The notes under the pieces: model-generated
Told to the model about the DNA's origin: nothing
The model's input: the letters and a program-made list of their open reading frames with translations, nothing else
The model's database searches: none
Program-made: the position numbers and the translations under genes
Source: Streptomyces laurentii
GTDB lineage: Bacteria > Actinomycetota > Actinomycetes > Streptomycetales > Streptomycetaceae
Assembly: GCA_002355495.1 (NCBI GenBank)
Contig: AP017424.1
Location: forward strand, 6,451,501 to 6,515,500
Direction: 5' to 3'
Length of the DNA stretch: 64,000 bases
In this document: one piece after another, positions 8,760 to 17,462 of the stretch
Layout: each line of letters starts with the position of its first letter
How positions within the stretch are numbered: the first letter of the stretch is position 1

Positions 8760-9194
8760 ATGAACCTGGTCACATCGGCAGCGACCGCCCTTCAGGACCA
8801 GGCCGCTCTCTGGAGCGTGGGGGAGGTCACCTCCGGCGACGTCGTCGACGCCGCCTGCGACGCGCTCGTCGCCCGCCGGACGCTGGCCGGCGCCCTCACG
8901 CCCAACGAGCCGGCGTTCCGAGTCCACCTCCTCGGCGGCCACCGGCTGCCCCTGGCCCGGCGGCTCACCGAACTGGAGGACAGGTACCGGATGGCCGAGT
9001 GGGACGAAAGGCCGGAGGCGGGGATCGACGACGAAGTCATCGCCGAGGCCCGTCGGATCGCCCACCGTCCACATGTTCCCGTCCATGCTGACCCCGTCGA
9101 CCCCGTCGGCCCCGTCGACCCCGTCGGCCCCGTCGACCCCGTCGGCCCCGTCGGCCCCGCCGAGCCCGCCGATCTCCCCGACTCACCGGCCTGA
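8760..9194 (+). CDS. Hypothetical protein with VDPVGP repeat tail
   Basis: 144 residues from ATG 8760 (MNLVTSAATALQDQAALWSV). The first 105 residues look globular and helical with normal streptomycete composition. Residues about 108-135 are a (VDPVGP)n repeat coded by the 9-bp tandem at 9090-9158. No clear Shine-Dalgarno precedes the ATG, so translation could be leaderless or weak. I do not recognise the family. It is divergent from helR and shares its upstream region, so rifamycin-linked control is possible but unsupported. Confidence 0.65.
   Translation: MNLVTSAATALQDQAALWSVGEVTSGDVVDAACDALVARRTLAGALTPNEPAFRVHLLGGHRLPLARRLTELEDRYRMAEWDERPEAGIDDEVIAEARRIAHRPHVPVHADPVDPVGPVDPVGPVDPVGPVGPAEPADLPDSPA
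9090..9158. repeat. In-frame 9-bp tandem repeat (GRCCCCGTC)
   Basis: Alternating GACCCCGTC and GGCCCCGTC units inside the 3' end of the gene at 8760, encoding VDP/VGP. Copy number is a likely length-polymorphism site. Confidence 0.85.
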
Positions 9195-9275
9195 CGCAGG
9201 CCGGCGGAACCGGTCCGCCCGAGCCCGTCGTCCCTTCGTCCGTTCCCCTGACCGACGCCGCCGAAGGACCCGCCC

Positions 9276-9899
9276 ATGCCCCGTACGGCCGCCCGCTCCC
9301 TCTATCTCACCCGCCACGGCGAGGCGACGCCGGACGAGAGCGCGCTGACGGAGGCGGGCCGCCGGCAGGCGGCCCTGCTCGGGGAGCGGCTGCGCGGGGT
9401 CCCGCTGACCGCGGTCCACCACGGGCCGCTCGCCCGTGCCGAGCAGACCGCCCGCCTGATCGGCGAGGAGCTCGACGGTGTCCCCCTGCGGTGCTCCGAG
9501 ACGGCCGGCGACTACGTCCCGTACCTGCCGCCCCGCGACGAGCTGCCGCCGGAGGCGGCCGACGGCCTGATGGGCTTCCTCGCGCAGTTCACGGCCGAGG
9601 AGTGCGAGCGGGGGCCCCGGCTCGCGGCGGCGGCGCTCGCCGCGTTCACCGGACCCGTCGCCGGGGACGCACCGCGCCACGAGCTGGTGGTCACCCACAA
9701 CTTCCTGGTCGGCTGGCTCGTCCGGGCCGCCCTCGACGCGCCGCGCTGGCGCTGGCTGGGCATCAACCACGCCAACGCGGCTCTGACCGTCATCCGCTAC
9801 GCGCCCGGCCGGGCCCCGGCGGTCCTCCTGTTCAACGACACCGGCCACCTCCCCGCCGAACTGCGCTGGACCGGCTTCCCGCCGGAACTCCACGTCTGA
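9276..9899 (+). CDS. Histidine phosphatase family protein
   Basis: 207 residues from ATG 9276, with GAAGGA about 12 nt upstream. The phosphoglycerate-mutase-like signature LYLTRHGEATPDESALTEAG carries the catalytic RHG, and the second catalytic His is in LVVTHNFLVGWLVRA. It probably dephosphorylates a small molecule or phosphoprotein; the branch-1 family is too broad to say which. It stands 81 bp after the VDPVGP-repeat gene and ends before a strong terminator. Confidence 0.88.
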   Translation: MPRTAARSLYLTRHGEATPDESALTEAGRRQAALLGERLRGVPLTAVHHGPLARAEQTARLIGEELDGVPLRCSETAGDYVPYLPPRDELPPEAADGLMGFLAQFTAEECERGPRLAAAALAAFTGPVAGDAPRHELVVTHNFLVGWLVRAALDAPRWRWLGINHANAALTVIRYAPGRAPAVLLFNDTGHLPAELRWTGFPPELHV

Positions 9900-9919
9900 C
9901 CCCCGGCCCCCGCACAAGG

Positions 9920-9956
9920 GCGGCGGCCCCGGCACACGAGGTGCCGGGGCCGCCGC
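9920..9956. terminator. Terminator hairpin
   Basis: Perfect 16-bp arms (9920-9935, 9941-9956) and a 5-nt loop between the converging histidine phosphatase and EF-hand genes. Confidence 0.9.
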
Positions 9957-9977
9957 GTAGAAGCCGACGCGTTCGCG

Positions 9978-10523
9978 TCAGGCGACCGAGCCGAACATGG
10001 CCGCTCCGGGCGCCTTCGGGTCGTTGCTGGTCCAGACGTCGCGCGCGGCGCTCACGAACTCCTCGATGCTGACGGTCCCGTCGCCGTTGAGGTCGATACG
10101 GCGGAAGGTCTCGGCGCTGAGCGCCTCGTCGACACCGAACGCCTGGTAGATCCGCTCCACCTGCGAGCGGGTGAGCAGGCCGTCTCCCTCCTCGTCGGCC
10201 GCGCGGAAGGTGACCTCCGAAACGCGGATCATCTTGTCGACGTACTCCGGGTCCTGGTCGAGACCGCGGGCCGCCGCCGCGGTGAACTCCTCCCGACTGA
10301 TATGGCCGTTGCCTTCGACGTCCGCGGCCTGGCGGATGGTCTCCCACCACGCCGCGAAGGTCCCCTGGATCTCGGCGAGCAGGCGCGGCTCCATGTGTTC
10401 GCGCAGTGCGACCATCCGCTGCGCCATGGTCCGGAAGTCGTCCGCGCCGAGGACCCCGTCACGGGTGATGTCGAGAGTGTCGAAGACCCGGTCGATGTTG
10501 GACTTCTGTACCTGTCCGAGCAC
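9978..10523 (-). CDS. Calerythrin-like four-EF-hand calcium-binding protein
   Basis: Four EF-hand loops can be read in order: DITRDGVLGADDF, DVEGNGHISREEF, DEEGDGLLTRSQV and DLNGDGTVSIEEF. This is the layout of calerythrin, the sarcoplasmic-type calcium buffer/sensor of actinomycetes. Loops 2-4 have good Ca2+ ligands; loop 1 (D-T-D-V) is also plausible. I chose GTG 10523 because AAAGGA lies 7 nt upstream (181 residues); an in-frame ATG at 10556 has a weaker ribosome site and would add 11 residues. Cytoplasmic. Its upstream region abuts the terpene/P450 cluster 3' end, with no evident link. Confidence 0.88.
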   Translation of the reverse strand: MLGQVQKSNIDRVFDTLDITRDGVLGADDFRTMAQRMVALREHMEPRLLAEIQGTFAAWWETIRQAADVEGNGHISREEFTAAAARGLDQDPEYVDKMIRVSEVTFRAADEEGDGLLTRSQVERIYQAFGVDEALSAETFRRIDLNGDGTVSIEEFVSAARDVWTSNDPKAPGAAMFGSVA

Positions 10524-10633
10524 TTGGTGTTCCTTTGCTTTCGAGGTCTTTCTCATGTCCCGATCTGAATCCGGGATTCCGGATTTCGGGCGGGTCCGTT
10601 GGCCTCTGCCGGGGCGGCGGGGTGGAGCGGGGG

Positions 10634-12067
10634 TCAGACGGCCTGGTGAGCCCGGCGCCGCGGGGTCATCACCACGCGGTCCGGGGAGAGGGCGGCGCCG
10701 GCGACTTCACGGGGCGCGCGGGCGGAGGCGGATTCCAGCCGCCACCGCTGGGCGAGGGTCGCCACGGTGAGGGCGAGCTGGGTGAGGGCGAAGTGGTCGC
10801 CGACGCATTTGTACGGGCCGGTGCTGAAGGGCAGATACGGCGGGCGCCGCGCTCCCCGCGGATCGCCGGCGGGTTCGTCGTGCTCGCGGCCGGGCCGGAA
10901 CTCGGCGGGCCGTGGATAGATCGCCGGGTCCCGGTGCAGGGTGGCCGGGCTGAACACCAGCTCGGCCCCGGCGGGCACCCGCGCCGTCCCGAGCGTGACC
11001 GGGGCGGTCGGCCGGCGCATGAGGATCCACGCCGGACTGTGCAGCCGCAGCGTCTCGCGGACGACGCTGCGGGTGTACGGGAGCGACGGCAGGTCGTCGA
11101 AGCCGGCCGGGCGCCCGCCGAGGGCGGTGTCGACCTCCTCGAGCAGCCGGGTGCGCACCTCGGGGTGGACGGCGAGTTCGTGGTGCAGCCAGGTGAGCGT
11201 GGTGGCCACCGTCTCGATGCCCGCCGTCATGAAGGTCATGGTCTCGTCGCGCAGCTGCGTGTCACTCAGCGGCCGGCCGCTCTCGGGGTCCGGCGAGCCG
11301 ATGAGCAGGGACAGCAGATCGTCCCGCTCCTTTCCGCCCTCTCCTGCCGGACCCCGGTCCGCCCGCTGCTCCCTCACCAGTTCGTCGACCAGCGCGCGCA
11401 GACCGTGCTGCGCCGCGTCGAAGCGCCGGTTGGCCGGGATCGGCAGCCGGTCGAGCCAGCCCGCCGGCAGGATGACCTTGCGGCCCATGCCCCGGACGAA
11501 CACCGGCAGCCAGCGCTGGATCCGGCCGATCCGGTCGCTCCCGATTTCGCCGCCGAACAGCACGCGCGCCACGACCTCGCTGGTGAGCGCGTACATTTCG
11601 GCGCCGACGTCGATCGGCCGCCCCTCGGTCCAGCTCGCGCAGCGGGTGACGGCGACCTCCCGCATGACCTCCGCGTACGTCTTCAGCCGGTCCCGGTGGA
11701 AGGCGGGCTGGACGATCCGGCGGCGGCGCCGGTGGTCGGGCCCGTCGATGGTGAAGAGGTTGTCCCCCTGGTAGGGGCGGAACTTCTCGTGGAAGGTGCC
11801 CTTGCGGTAGCTCTCCACGTCGGCGGCGAGCACCTGCCGTACGAGCTCGGGGGAGTTGAGCACGTACACCTGCGCGGGGCCGATCCGGACCCGGACGATG
11901 TCGCCGTGGGCGCGGACCGACTGCAGCAGGCCGACGGGGTCGCGCAGCAGCGGCAGCGCGTGTCCGAGCAGCGGGAGGGCGCCCGGCGCGGTGGGGACGA
12001 CGGCGTCGTCCGGGGTGGTGCGCGGAGGCCGGGCCACGCCCGGCGGGGCGTCCGGGACGGCGCTCAT
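10634..12067 (-). CDS. Cytochrome P450 (second P450 of terpene cluster)
   Basis: 477 residues from ATG 12067, which overlaps the stop of the upstream P450 in an ATGA, so the two are translationally coupled; AGGAGG lies upstream. It has the I-helix oxygen-activation motif AGIETVATTL, the K-helix ExxR (VVRETLRL) and the heme-thiolate loop FSTGPYKCVG. The N-terminal PGALPLLGHALPLLRDP resembles bacterial terpene-oxidising P450s. It likely hydroxylates or further oxidises the product of the cyclase at 13598-14605. It needs ferredoxin and reductase partners, which are not encoded nearby. Confidence 0.9.
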   Translation of the reverse strand: MSAVPDAPPGVARPPRTTPDDAVVPTAPGALPLLGHALPLLRDPVGLLQSVRAHGDIVRVRIGPAQVYVLNSPELVRQVLAADVESYRKGTFHEKFRPYQGDNLFTIDGPDHRRRRRIVQPAFHRDRLKTYAEVMREVAVTRCASWTEGRPIDVGAEMYALTSEVVARVLFGGEIGSDRIGRIQRWLPVFVRGMGRKVILPAGWLDRLPIPANRRFDAAQHGLRALVDELVREQRADRGPAGEGGKERDDLLSLLIGSPDPESGRPLSDTQLRDETMTFMTAGIETVATTLTWLHHELAVHPEVRTRLLEEVDTALGGRPAGFDDLPSLPYTRSVVRETLRLHSPAWILMRRPTAPVTLGTARVPAGAELVFSPATLHRDPAIYPRPAEFRPGREHDEPAGDPRGARRPPYLPFSTGPYKCVGDHFALTQLALTVATLAQRWRLESASARAPREVAGAALSPDRVVMTPRRRAHQAV

Positions 12068-13589
12068 CGGACCTCCTCGGCCACGGCCGGCTCCGCCTCG
12101 TCCACGCGGCCGGTACGGGCGGACGCGGCATCCGGTCCGGCGGCGGGCCGGCGGTGCAGCCGCAGCCGCAGGCCGCGCGGCTCGATGATGCTGCGTCCGC
12201 TGATCGTCACCGGGGTCGCGTCCGCCGGGGCGAGCTTCCACTCGGCGAGCATCGAGGCCAGCGCCAGGGTGATGTTGTTGACGGAGAAGTCCCGGCCGAC
12301 GCATTTACGGAAGCCGGTGCCGAACGGGATCATCGCGAGGGCCCGTTCGGCCTTCACCCAGCTCTGCGCGTCTCCGCTCCACCGCTCCGGGGCGAACCGC
12401 TCCGGGTCGGGGAACAGGTCGGGGCGGTGGTGCAGGATGTACGGGCTGATCAGGATGTCCGAGCCGGCCGGGATGCGATGGCCGCCCAGTTCGGTGTCGT
12501 GGACCGTGGTCCGGCTGAACAGCCAGGCCGCCGGGGTGATCCGGAAGCTCTCGGTGACGATGTCGGCCAGCGTGGTGAGCCGGGGCAGATGCGCGTGGCG
12601 CGCGGTGGCCCCGCCGCAGACGGCCCGCGCCTCGGCGGCGACCGCCTCGTCCAGGTCCGGGTGGCCGGCGAGATGGTGCAGGGTCCAGGCCAGCATGGAC
12701 GCCGTGGTGCCGATGCCCGCGATGAACATCGTCATCACCTGTTCCCGCACCTCGGTGTCGGTGAGGGCCGCGCCCTCCTCGTCCGGGGTGAGGAGCATCG
12801 ACAGCAGGTCGCCGCGGTCGCGGCCGTCACGCCGGTACGCGGCGATGGTGGCGTCGATCCGCTCGTACAGCGCGCGGCGCGCCTCCTCGTAGCGGCGGTT
12901 GGTGGGCAGCAGCGGCACGTGCCGGATGCCGGGGGCGACCATCCGTACGAAGGCGCCGCCGACCAGCGTGTCCACGTCGCGCAGGGTGTCCGCGATCCGG
13001 TCCTCGGCCGCGATCCGGTCCTCGGCCGCGGTGCGGCCGTTCGCCGAAGCTCCGTCCGCCGCGTCCTCGCCGGTGAACCAGGAGGCGAACATGGTCGAGA
13101 CGGTGATCCGCAGCGCCAGTTCCTGCATCACGCGGTACACGTCGAGGACCTCGCCCTCCCGCCACGCCGCCGTGACCGCCTCGATCTCCCGGCCCGCCAG
13201 CTCCGCGTAGTCCACCAGCTTGCGCGGGTGGAAGGCGGGCTGGGTGAGGCGCCGGAGCCGGGTGTGCTTGGCGTGCGGGCAGGTGGCGAGGCCGTCGCCG
13301 AAGAAGACGGCGATGTTCTCGAAGAAGGGGCCGCCCTTGTCGAAGTCGTGGCGTCCGGTGAGCAGGACCGGGCCGACCAGTTCGGGGGCGCAGACCACGT
13401 ACGTACGGCGTGGTCCGAGCCGGATCTCCACCAGGTCGCCGTGCGCGGGCAGGGAGGTGAGGAAGCGGATGGGGTCGGTGAGCAGCTGCCGCAGATGGCC
13501 CAGGAGCGGCAGGGCGCCGGGGGCCTTCGGGACGGGGGCCGCGGTGCCCTCGGGGCGAGGGTCGTGGTGGTGTCGGTTGTCGTCGCCAT
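12064..13589 (-). CDS. Cytochrome P450 with apparent N-terminal frameshift (first P450 of terpene cluster)
   Basis: The P450 body is intact: FIAGIGTTASML (I-helix), TESFRI (ExxR), PFGTGFRKCVG (heme loop). Its frame has no start codon before the conserved PGALPLLGHLRQLL. A start (ATG 13589, MATTTDTTTTLAP) exists in another frame, 8 bp after the terpene cyclase stop. One extra C in the C-run at 13552-13555 (GGGG on the + strand) would join the two as MATTTDTTTTLAPEGTAAPV. This is therefore either a one-base sequencing error or a real frameshift that inactivates the gene. Predicted full protein is about 508 residues. It is coupled to the downstream P450 by ATGA overlap. Confidence 0.8.
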
Positions 13590-13597
13590 GTCGGTGT

Positions 13598-14605
13598 TCA
13601 GCTCTCCGCCCCGACCAGCAGGTCGTTCGCCCAGTCGGGCAGCACGCGGTGCTCGTGGTGCCGGGCGGAGATCCCCTCCCATTCGTAGTCGCCGCAGATC
13701 CAGTCGTGGATGATCTCCGCGTACCCGAGCACCGCGTCCCGCTGCCCGGGTTCGAGGGCGTCGGCGAGCCGCCGCAGGTCCGTCGCCTCCAGCTCGACCA
13801 GCTCGTCGACCTTGCGCTGGGCCAGCCGGGAGCCGTACGCCATGGCCTCGCGCCGGGGGCAGTCACGGGTGCGCTCGATGAGGTGGATGGCGTTGTGGCC
13901 GCCGGTGACGTCCTCGTGCCGCAGGGACATCGAGTCGTTCCGTAACGCGACGAGATCGGCCCCGAGCCGGCGCATCCGGTGCAGCACGGGGTCGTGCCAG
14001 ACGGCCGGGGCGACCTCGGTGCCGCCCCAGTGCTCGCCCAGGTCGTTCTGCCCGAAGGCGCAGGTGGTGGCGGCGCGCAGCGGGAAGTACGCGTCGAGGT
14101 CGGCGTGGACGCGGCCGTCGGTGCGGTCGATCGCCTCGGTGAGCTGCGAGGAGAAGTACGCGCTCCAGTGGTACGAGACGCGGGTGCGCAGCGCGGCGGA
14201 CATGCCGTGCGTCATCCGGGGCCACAGGTCGGCGAAGGCCCGTACGGTGGGCGCGGGGTGGTGCTCCCCGCCGGGGAGGCCGTGCACGGTGTCGATGAGC
14301 GCGCCGCAGACCGCCGCGACGCGGCGTGGGTCACGGCCCAGTTCCCCGTCGAGCTGGTCGTCGAAGGGGAGGAAGTACCAGCCCATCATCTGTGCGGCGG
14401 TGGCGGCGTCGTCGGCGTCGGCGTGCGGGTAGAAGAAGCCGGCCACCTCCGCGAGCCGCCATGCGACGAAGTCGTCGACCGCGCTCTCGCCCTGAAGCAG
14501 GCCGAAGGCCCGCATCCAGTCGATCGCGCGTTCGCGCGCCTGTTCCAGATGCGGATTGCTCCGCAGCGGCCACGGGGTGGTGAACACCACGCCCTCGTAC
14601 GTCAC
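13598..14605 (-). CDS. Class I terpene cyclase
   Basis: 335 residues from GTG 14605; GGAGGAAGG lies about 9 nt upstream. It has the Asp-rich metal motif FDDQLDGE at 81-88 (DDxxD) and the NSE triad NDSMSLRHE at 223-231 (ND-x2-S-x3-E), the two Mg2+-binding sites of bacterial sesqui/diterpene cyclases. The usual C-terminal RY pair is not obvious (HHEHRV occurs instead). The length fits a single-domain sesquiterpene cyclase. It is the first gene of a three-gene leftward operon with two P450s, so the cluster should make an oxidised terpenoid. The product cannot be named from sequence. No prenyl-diphosphate synthase lies nearby. Confidence 0.9.
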   Translation of the reverse strand: MTYEGVVFTTPWPLRSNPHLEQARERAIDWMRAFGLLQGESAVDDFVAWRLAEVAGFFYPHADADDAATAAQMMGWYFLPFDDQLDGELGRDPRRVAAVCGALIDTVHGLPGGEHHPAPTVRAFADLWPRMTHGMSAALRTRVSYHWSAYFSSQLTEAIDRTDGRVHADLDAYFPLRAATTCAFGQNDLGEHWGGTEVAPAVWHDPVLHRMRRLGADLVALRNDSMSLRHEDVTGGHNAIHLIERTRDCPRREAMAYGSRLAQRKVDELVELEATDLRRLADALEPGQRDAVLGYAEIIHDWICGDYEWEGISARHHEHRVLPDWANDLLVGAES

Positions 14606-14813
14606 GGCCCGAACCCTTCCTCCGGAGAAAAACTGTCAAGGAAGGAAGGATCTTGAGTCGAAGACATCTACCGCAACGCCACGCCGATGAGTCCACCCGA
14701 ACGAGCGAGATTGCGCACGGACAAGTGACGCCGGTCTGCTTGTCGGGTGAACGTGCAGGTCGAGGAGGAAGCGGAATGTTCAGCCCCGGATGGCGGTCAC
14801 GCTTTCCCCTGCT
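14606..14813. promoter_or_regulatory. Upstream region of the terpene operon
   Basis: 208 bp between the terpene cyclase start and the 3' end of the GAF-LuxR gene. It must contain the terpene operon promoter. It is relatively AT-rich near 14640-14720, but I could not fix a -35/-10 pair or an operator. Confidence 0.4.
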
Positions 14814-15632
14814 TCAGGGCAGAGCTCCCGCGCGCCGCGCCGTCACCACCGCCTCAAGGCGGGTGTGGGCGCCCAGCTTGCGCATCGCCGAGCGCAGATA
14901 GCCCTTCACCGTCTCCGGGCTCAGACCGAGCCGCTTGGCCGCCGCCGCGTTCGTCGCCCCCGCCGCGACCGCCACCAGGACGTCCGTCTCGCGCGGGGTG
15001 AGGACCACCGCCGGGACCTCGCCGTCCGGCCCGCCGCGGCCCGGCCGGGCGCCCGAGGCGGATTCGAGCCGGCCGCACACCGCCCACAGCCGCGCGCGCA
15101 GCTCCGGATCGGCCACCTTCGGCGCCAGCTCGCGCAGCTCCCCGTACGCGAGCCGCATCTCCTCGCGCTCCGCCGCCAGCCGCCGCGCCTCGTCCCGCAC
15201 GGCCAGCGACTGCTCCACGTCCCGGGCCGCCGCCACCGCCGCGTCGAGGACCCGCTCGCCGATCGGCAGGGCGTCGCGCAGCGCGCCGTACAGGACCCCG
15301 CGCACCTCCCGGCGTACGACGAGGGGCACCGCCATCACCGACCGCAGGCCCTCCGCCAGGACCGGCCGGTCGTACTCGTGGGTGATGTGCCGGGCGGAGG
15401 CGTAGTCCGTGACCGCGCACGGCCGCGACAGCGCCAGGCACTTCCCGCCGAGGCCGGAGCCGGTCGAGATGGTCAGCCCGCGCAGCGCCGGCGTCACCGC
15501 CCCGCTCAGCTCCGCGATCCGCATCGCGCGGCCGTCGTGCAGCAGCCCGCCGAACACCACCTGGAGGCCCGTGGCGCGGCGCATCCGCAGCAGAGCGGCG
15601 CGCAGCTCCACCGATTCGACCTGCTCGGGCAC
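14814..15632 (-). CDS. GAF-domain LuxR-family transcriptional regulator
   Basis: 272 residues from GTG 15632 behind GGAGGAGGAG. An N-terminal GAF-like sensor covers about residues 15-140 (GLTISTGSGLGGKCLALSRP, VMAVPLVVRREVRGVLYGAL). A helical linker follows, then a C-terminal LuxR HTH (LTPRETDVLVAVAAGATNA, AKRLGLSPETVKGYLRSAMRKLG). This domain order is typical of actinobacterial regulators of CoA-ligase and aromatic/fatty-acid catabolism genes. It is transcribed divergently from two acyl-CoA ligases, with a perfect palindrome in between (15680-15699). It most likely senses the ligase substrate or its CoA ester. Confidence 0.88.
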   Translation of the reverse strand: MPEQVESVELRAALLRMRRATGLQVVFGGLLHDGRAMRIAELSGAVTPALRGLTISTGSGLGGKCLALSRPCAVTDYASARHITHEYDRPVLAEGLRSVMAVPLVVRREVRGVLYGALRDALPIGERVLDAAVAAARDVEQSLAVRDEARRLAAEREEMRLAYGELRELAPKVADPELRARLWAVCGRLESASGARPGRGGPDGEVPAVVLTPRETDVLVAVAAGATNAAAAKRLGLSPETVKGYLRSAMRKLGAHTRLEAVVTARRAGALP

Positions 15633-15679
15633 CGTGCGCTCCTCCTCCCCGGCCGGCCGTGTCCGGGCCGGCCGCCGGA

Positions 15680-15699
15680 CTACCCCCGAACGGGGGTAG
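15680..15699. promoter_or_regulatory. Perfect palindromic operator between GAF-LuxR and ligase genes
   Basis: CTACCCCCGAACGGGGGTAG: 9-bp arms with a 2-bp centre, in the 126-bp divergent gap, 60 bp before the ligase ATG. The form fits a LuxR/NarL-type dimer site. Confidence 0.75.
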
Positions 15700-15758
15700 T
15701 GAGACCTGGGTCACTGATTACACGATGTCCGGGATCGGTCCGGCAACGAGGAGGACAC

Positions 15759-17462
15759 ATGACGGCAACGAGCGCGGCGGAGCCCACGGAGGCGACGGAG
15801 AGGTTCCGGGCCGCCCGTGACTTCCTGCTGGAGCACCGCGAGGACTACGCCACGGCGTACGCGGGCTTCGCCTGGCCCCGCCCCGACCGGTTCAACTGGG
15901 CGCTCGAGTGGTTCGACGTCATCGCCGCGGGCAACGACCGGACCGCCCTGCACATCGTGGAGGAGGACGGCACCGAGACGAAGGTGACGTTCGCCGAGAT
16001 GTCCGAGCGCTCGAACCGGGTCGCGAACTGGCTGCGCGCCCAGGGCGTCGCGGCCGGCGACCGGATGATCGTCATGCTCGGCAACCAGGCCGAGCTGTGG
16101 GAGACCATGCTCGCCGCGATGAAGCTGCGCGCCGTCGTCATCCCCGCCACGCCGCTGCTCGGCCCCGCCGACCTGCGCGACCGGGTGGACCGCGGCGAGG
16201 CCCGGCACGTCCTGGTGCGCGCCGAGGACACCGCCAAGTTCGCCGACGTGCCCGGCGACTACACCCGGTTCGCGGTCGGCCTGCGGGACGCGGAGGAGGG
16301 CTGGCTGCGCTACGAGGAGGCGTACGGCGCGGCCGCGGACTTCGCGCCGGATGGCGACACCCTCGCCGACGACACCCTGGTGCTCTACTTCACCTCGGGC
16401 ACCACCTCGCGCCCCAAGCTCGTGGAGCACACCCACACCTCGTACCCCGTCGGCCACCTCGCCACCATGTTCTGGATCGGCCTCAAGCCCGGCGACGTGC
16501 ACCTCAACATCTCCTCGCCCGGCTGGGCCAAGCACGCCTGGTCCAACCTCTTCGCCCCCTGGAACGCCGAGGCGACCGTCTTCATCCACAACTACCAGCG
16601 CTTCGACCCGGCCCGGCTGATGGCCGAGATGTCCCGGCACGGCGTCACCAGCTTCTGCGCCCCGCCGACCGTCTGGCGCATGCTGATCCAGGCCGACCTC
16701 GCCCAGCTCACCACCCCGCCGCGCGAGGTCGTCGCGGCCGGCGAGCCGCTGAACCCCGAGGTCATCGAGACGGTGCGGCGCGCCTGGGGGCGCACGATCC
16801 GGGACGGCTTCGGCCAGACCGAGACCGCCGTGCAGGTCTCCAACAGCCCCGGCCAGCTGCTCAAGGAGGGCTCGATGGGGCGGCCCAGCCCCGGCTACCG
16901 GGTCACCCTGGTCGACCCGGTCAGCGGCCGGGCCGACGTCGAGGAGGGCGAGATCTGCCTGGACCTGGCCGCCGGCCCGGTGGGCCTGATGGCCGGCTAC
17001 CACGGCGACCCGGAGCGTACGGCCGAGGCCATGGCCGGCGGCTACTACCGCACCGGCGACATCGGCGCCCGCGACGCCGACGGCTACATCACCTATATCG
17101 GGCGCGCGGACGACGTGTTCAAGGCGAGCGACTACAAGATCTCGCCGTTCGAGCTGGAGAGCGCGCTCCTGGAGCACGAGGCCGTCGCCGAGGCCGCCGT
17201 CGTGCCCGCGCCCGACCCGCTGCGGCTCGCCGTTCCCAAGGCGTACGTCGTCCTCGCGGCCGGCTGGGAGCCGGGACCCGAGACGGCCAAGGCGCTCTTC
17301 GCGCACTCCCGTGAGGTCCTCGCGCCGTACAAGCGGATCCGCCGGATCGAGTTCGCCGACCTGCCCAAGACGGTCTCCGGCAAGATCCGCCGGGTCGAGC
17401 TGCGCAAGCTGACGGCGGAGGGGACCACCGGCACCGAGTACGCGGAGGGGGACGTCCGATGA
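15759..17462 (+). CDS. AMP-binding acyl-CoA ligase (medium-chain/aryl type)
   Basis: 567 residues from ATG 15759 with GAGGAGGA upstream. ANL-superfamily motifs are present: the P-loop YFTSGTTSRPKLVEHTH, the A5-like GFGQTETAV, the hinge TGDIGARDADGYITYIGRADD and the catalytic C-terminal lysine in LPKTVSGKIRRVEL. NISSPGWAKHAWSNLFAPW is typical of the medium-chain acyl/benzoate-CoA ligase subgroup. It forms an acyl-adenylate and then a CoA thioester. It overlaps the next ligase by ATGA, indicating coupled translation, and is controlled in all likelihood by the divergent GAF-LuxR. The substrate is not predictable. Confidence 0.88.
   Translation: MTATSAAEPTEATERFRAARDFLLEHREDYATAYAGFAWPRPDRFNWALEWFDVIAAGNDRTALHIVEEDGTETKVTFAEMSERSNRVANWLRAQGVAAGDRMIVMLGNQAELWETMLAAMKLRAVVIPATPLLGPADLRDRVDRGEARHVLVRAEDTAKFADVPGDYTRFAVGLRDAEEGWLRYEEAYGAAADFAPDGDTLADDTLVLYFTSGTTSRPKLVEHTHTSYPVGHLATMFWIGLKPGDVHLNISSPGWAKHAWSNLFAPWNAEATVFIHNYQRFDPARLMAEMSRHGVTSFCAPPTVWRMLIQADLAQLTTPPREVVAAGEPLNPEVIETVRRAWGRTIRDGFGQTETAVQVSNSPGQLLKEGSMGRPSPGYRVTLVDPVSGRADVEEGEICLDLAAGPVGLMAGYHGDPERTAEAMAGGYYRTGDIGARDADGYITYIGRADDVFKASDYKISPFELESALLEHEAVAEAAVVPAPDPLRLAVPKAYVVLAAGWEPGPETAKALFAHSREVLAPYKRIRRIEFADLPKTVSGKIRRVELRKLTAEGTTGTEYAEGDVR

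Noticed and set aside
15711..17306. 531-codon reverse-strand frame over the first acyl-CoA ligase
   Set aside because: High-GC shadow of a well-supported forward gene; VGG/GRG-rich without motifs.
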